From NCBI GenBank assembly GCA_002309415.1, contig DBXC01000007.1:40171-104170 (forward strand): a stretch of 64,000 bases of DNA, written 5' to 3'. Shown here one piece after another: positions 62,843 through 64,000 of this stretch. The position numbers were made by a program, and so were the translations under genes. How positions within the stretch are numbered: the stretch's first letter is position 1; every line of letters begins with the position of its first letter. The stretch comes from Dehalococcoidia bacterium UBA1222 (lineage in GTDB: Bacteria; Chloroflexota; Dehalococcoidia; Dehalococcoidales; UBA1222). Under the pieces are notes generated by a model. The model made no database searches. It was not told the DNA's origin and saw only the letters and a program-made list of their open reading frames with translations.

Positions 62843-63467
62843 TTTTTACGTAAAAGTGATCAAGCGGCTTTTCGATATCATCATCGCACTGATGACGCTG
62901 GTGATATTGTCTCCGCTTTTTCTGATCCTCATCATCACAGGGCTCATCGCACTTCCCGGCAATCCGTTCTTTACACAGGATAGACCTGGTAAAGATGAAA
63001 AGATCTTTAAACTGATCAAGTTCAGGACCATGTCCAACAAGAAAGATGCTGACGGCAATCTCCTGCCCGACGATCAGAGGATGAGCGGATATGGCAGGTT
63101 CCTGCGTGCAACGAGTCTCGATGAACTGCCGGAATTCTTAAACATCCTCAAAGGCGATATGTCCCTAGTCGGCCCAAGGCCGCTCCTCGTGCAGTATATC
63201 CCCCGCTACAATGCTTTCCAGCACCGCCGTCATGAAGTGCTGCCGGGACTTACCGGCTACGCACAGGTCAATGGCCGCAATGCCTTATCTTGGAATGAAA
63301 AATTCACGCTCGATGTTTGGTATGTAGACAACGTGTCTTTTATAATTGACCTTAAGATAGTATTCAGGACGTTCACTACGGTCTTTTCCCATAAGGGTGT
63401 CCATTCTGAAACATCAGTATCGATGGAAGAATTCATGGGCAACGGCCCGGAAAAAGAAGAGAATTAG
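62829..63467 (+). CDS. Undecaprenyl-phosphate sugar phosphotransferase (PglC-like)
   Basis: A 212-aa monotopic phosphoglycosyl transferase of the short PglC type: one N-terminal reentrant helix (RLFDIIIALMTLVILSPLFLILI, part), FTQDRPGKDEKIFKLIKFRTM with the catalytic Asp/Glu region, DELPEFLNILKGDMSLVGPRPLL and LPGLTGYAQVNGRN. It transfers a sugar-1-phosphate (often diNAcBac or similar) to the polyprenyl carrier. The ATG at 62829 inside murJ is used. A PglD-like acetyltransferase gene follows after 3 bp, supporting an acetamido-sugar substrate. Confidence 0.92.
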   Translation: MKKNSFYVKVIKRLFDIIIALMTLVILSPLFLILIITGLIALPGNPFFTQDRPGKDEKIFKLIKFRTMSNKKDADGNLLPDDQRMSGYGRFLRATSLDELPEFLNILKGDMSLVGPRPLLVQYIPRYNAFQHRRHEVLPGLTGYAQVNGRNALSWNEKFTLDVWYVDNVSFIIDLKIVFRTFTTVFSHKGVHSETSVSMEEFMGNGPEKEEN

Positions 63468-63470
63468 CAT

Positions 63471-64000
63471 ATGCATGAAGTAGTAATAATCGGAGCCGGC
63501 GGCCACGGACATGTGGTCAAAGACATCGTCGAAGCATGCGGCGATAAAGTGTTGGGATTCCTCGACGACGAACCGAAAGATGATGTACTCGGTAATGTCA
63601 GCGATTATGCCAATTATCAGGACTATTACTTTGTCATTGCAATCGGCAACCCTCAGAAGAGAGAAGAGCTGTCTAAGCTTCCTTTGAAATGGTATACCGC
63701 AATACATCCGACAGCCGTCATCTCTAAATCATCCGCTATCGGACAGGGAACTGTCATCATGCCCAATGCAGTGATCAATGCCAGAGCCAAAGTCGGATCT
63801 CACTGCATCATCAATACCGGAGCCATCGTCGAGCACGACAATATCATTTCTGATTTCGCACATATCTCAGTCGGGGCCAAACTCGGTGGGACCGTCAATA
63901 TCGGAGAACGCACTTGGATCGGCATCGGCACCACCATCAGCAATAATCTTTCCGTCTGCAGAGACTGCATGATCGGAGCAGGTTCCCTGATCATCAAAGA
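63471..64000 (+). CDS. NeuD/PglD-family sugar O/N-acetyltransferase, 3'-truncated by window edge
   Basis: The frame opens at the ATG 63471 and runs to the window end without a stop. The N-terminal domain starts VVIIGAGGHGHVVKDI (Rossmann-like, sugar-nucleotide binding), and a left-handed beta-helix follows with hexapeptide repeats such as AIGQGTVIMPNAVINARAKVG (in part: GQGTVIMPNAVIN) and an IVEHDN catalytic-His segment near residue 123. This is the PglD/NeuD type that acetylates UDP-4-amino sugars or sialic acid. An aminotransferase would be expected just downstream. Confidence 0.9.
   Translation, partial: MHEVVIIGAGGHGHVVKDIVEACGDKVLGFLDDEPKDDVLGNVSDYANYQDYYFVIAIGNPQKREELSKLPLKWYTAIHPTAVISKSSAIGQGTVIMPNAVINARAKVGSHCIINTGAIVEHDNIISDFAHISVGAKLGGTVNIGERTWIGIGTTISNNLSVCRDCMIGAGSLIIK

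Overview
The window (GC roughly mid-40s by eye) is chromosomal DNA of an anaerobic-looking bacterium, read through about 61 protein genes, one tRNA gene and one insertion sequence. Housekeeping genes (obgE-nadD, gyrB, dnaA, fmt, hisS, def, greA, tilS, typA, mtaB, murJ) sit beside genes more typical of Chloroflexota or deep Bacillota: a bifunctional phosphoglucose/phosphomannose isomerase, a geranylgeranyl-reductase-type flavoprotein, a DUF2344 radical-SAM partner and BspA-type leucine-rich-repeat proteins. I lean to a gut- or sediment-type anaerobe of Chloroflexota or Bacillota; the sequence alone does not settle it.

Layout. 1-3.5 kb: 3' end of a DUF2344 gene, a cysteine hydrolase, then a uracil uptake/salvage operon (uraA-upp) with a terminator hairpin in its leader. 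3.5-6.3 kb: an A+T-rich patch with a membrane-anchored Mrr-like nuclease and tiny membrane proteins, an XRE regulator with a zinc ribbon, and mazG. 6.4-10.7 kb: obgE-nadD and a polar amino-acid ABC transporter whose first gene is followed by an internal terminator. 10.8-14.5 kb: gyrB and dnaA on the minus strand, directly adjacent without dnaN or recF, and a 357-bp A+T-rich region upstream of dnaA that is an oriC candidate. 14.5-29.3 kb: translation and metabolism genes, an hsp20 gene with two CIRCE-like operators, two intracellular leucine-rich-repeat genes, a secreted toxin-like protein, an acyl-CoA ligase, greA, a flavoprotein, tilS and tRNA-Pro(CGG). 29.4-32.9 kb: an accessory stretch with an IS481-like element, a DUF3990/HTH gene pair behind a doubly repeated palindromic operator (toxin-antitoxin-like), and a DUF4238 gene. 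33-57 kb and 60.3-64 kb: a large cell-surface polysaccharide region. 57-60.2 kb: typA and mtaB.

How the surface genes fit together. RmlA and RmlB make dTDP-4-keto-6-deoxyglucose; a FdtA/QdtA-type ketoisomerase and a FdtB-type aminotransferase turn it into a dTDP-3-amino-3,6-dideoxyhexose. An IspD/TarI-like cytidylyltransferase, an AraD-like pentulose-phosphate epimerase and an SDR enzyme probably supply a CDP-activated pentose derivative. Initiating phosphosugar transferases, GT2 enzymes, CDP-glycerol-type phosphotransferases (one in a three-domain GNAT-GT-TagF-like fusion), an MBOAT/DHHW O-acetylation pair, a Wzm/Wzt-type ABC exporter and a Wzy/WaaL-type ligase would build, modify, export and attach the polymer. 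The block from about 42.4 to 53.7 kb is visibly more A+T-rich than its flanks, which suggests recent acquisition.

Most noteworthy: the DUF3990/HTH module with its two identical-core operators; a DnaA with altered DNA-reading residues together with repeated non-canonical 9-mers upstream; the tandem CIRCE-like operators; and the GNAT-GT-TagF fusion next to a putative CDP-pentose pathway.
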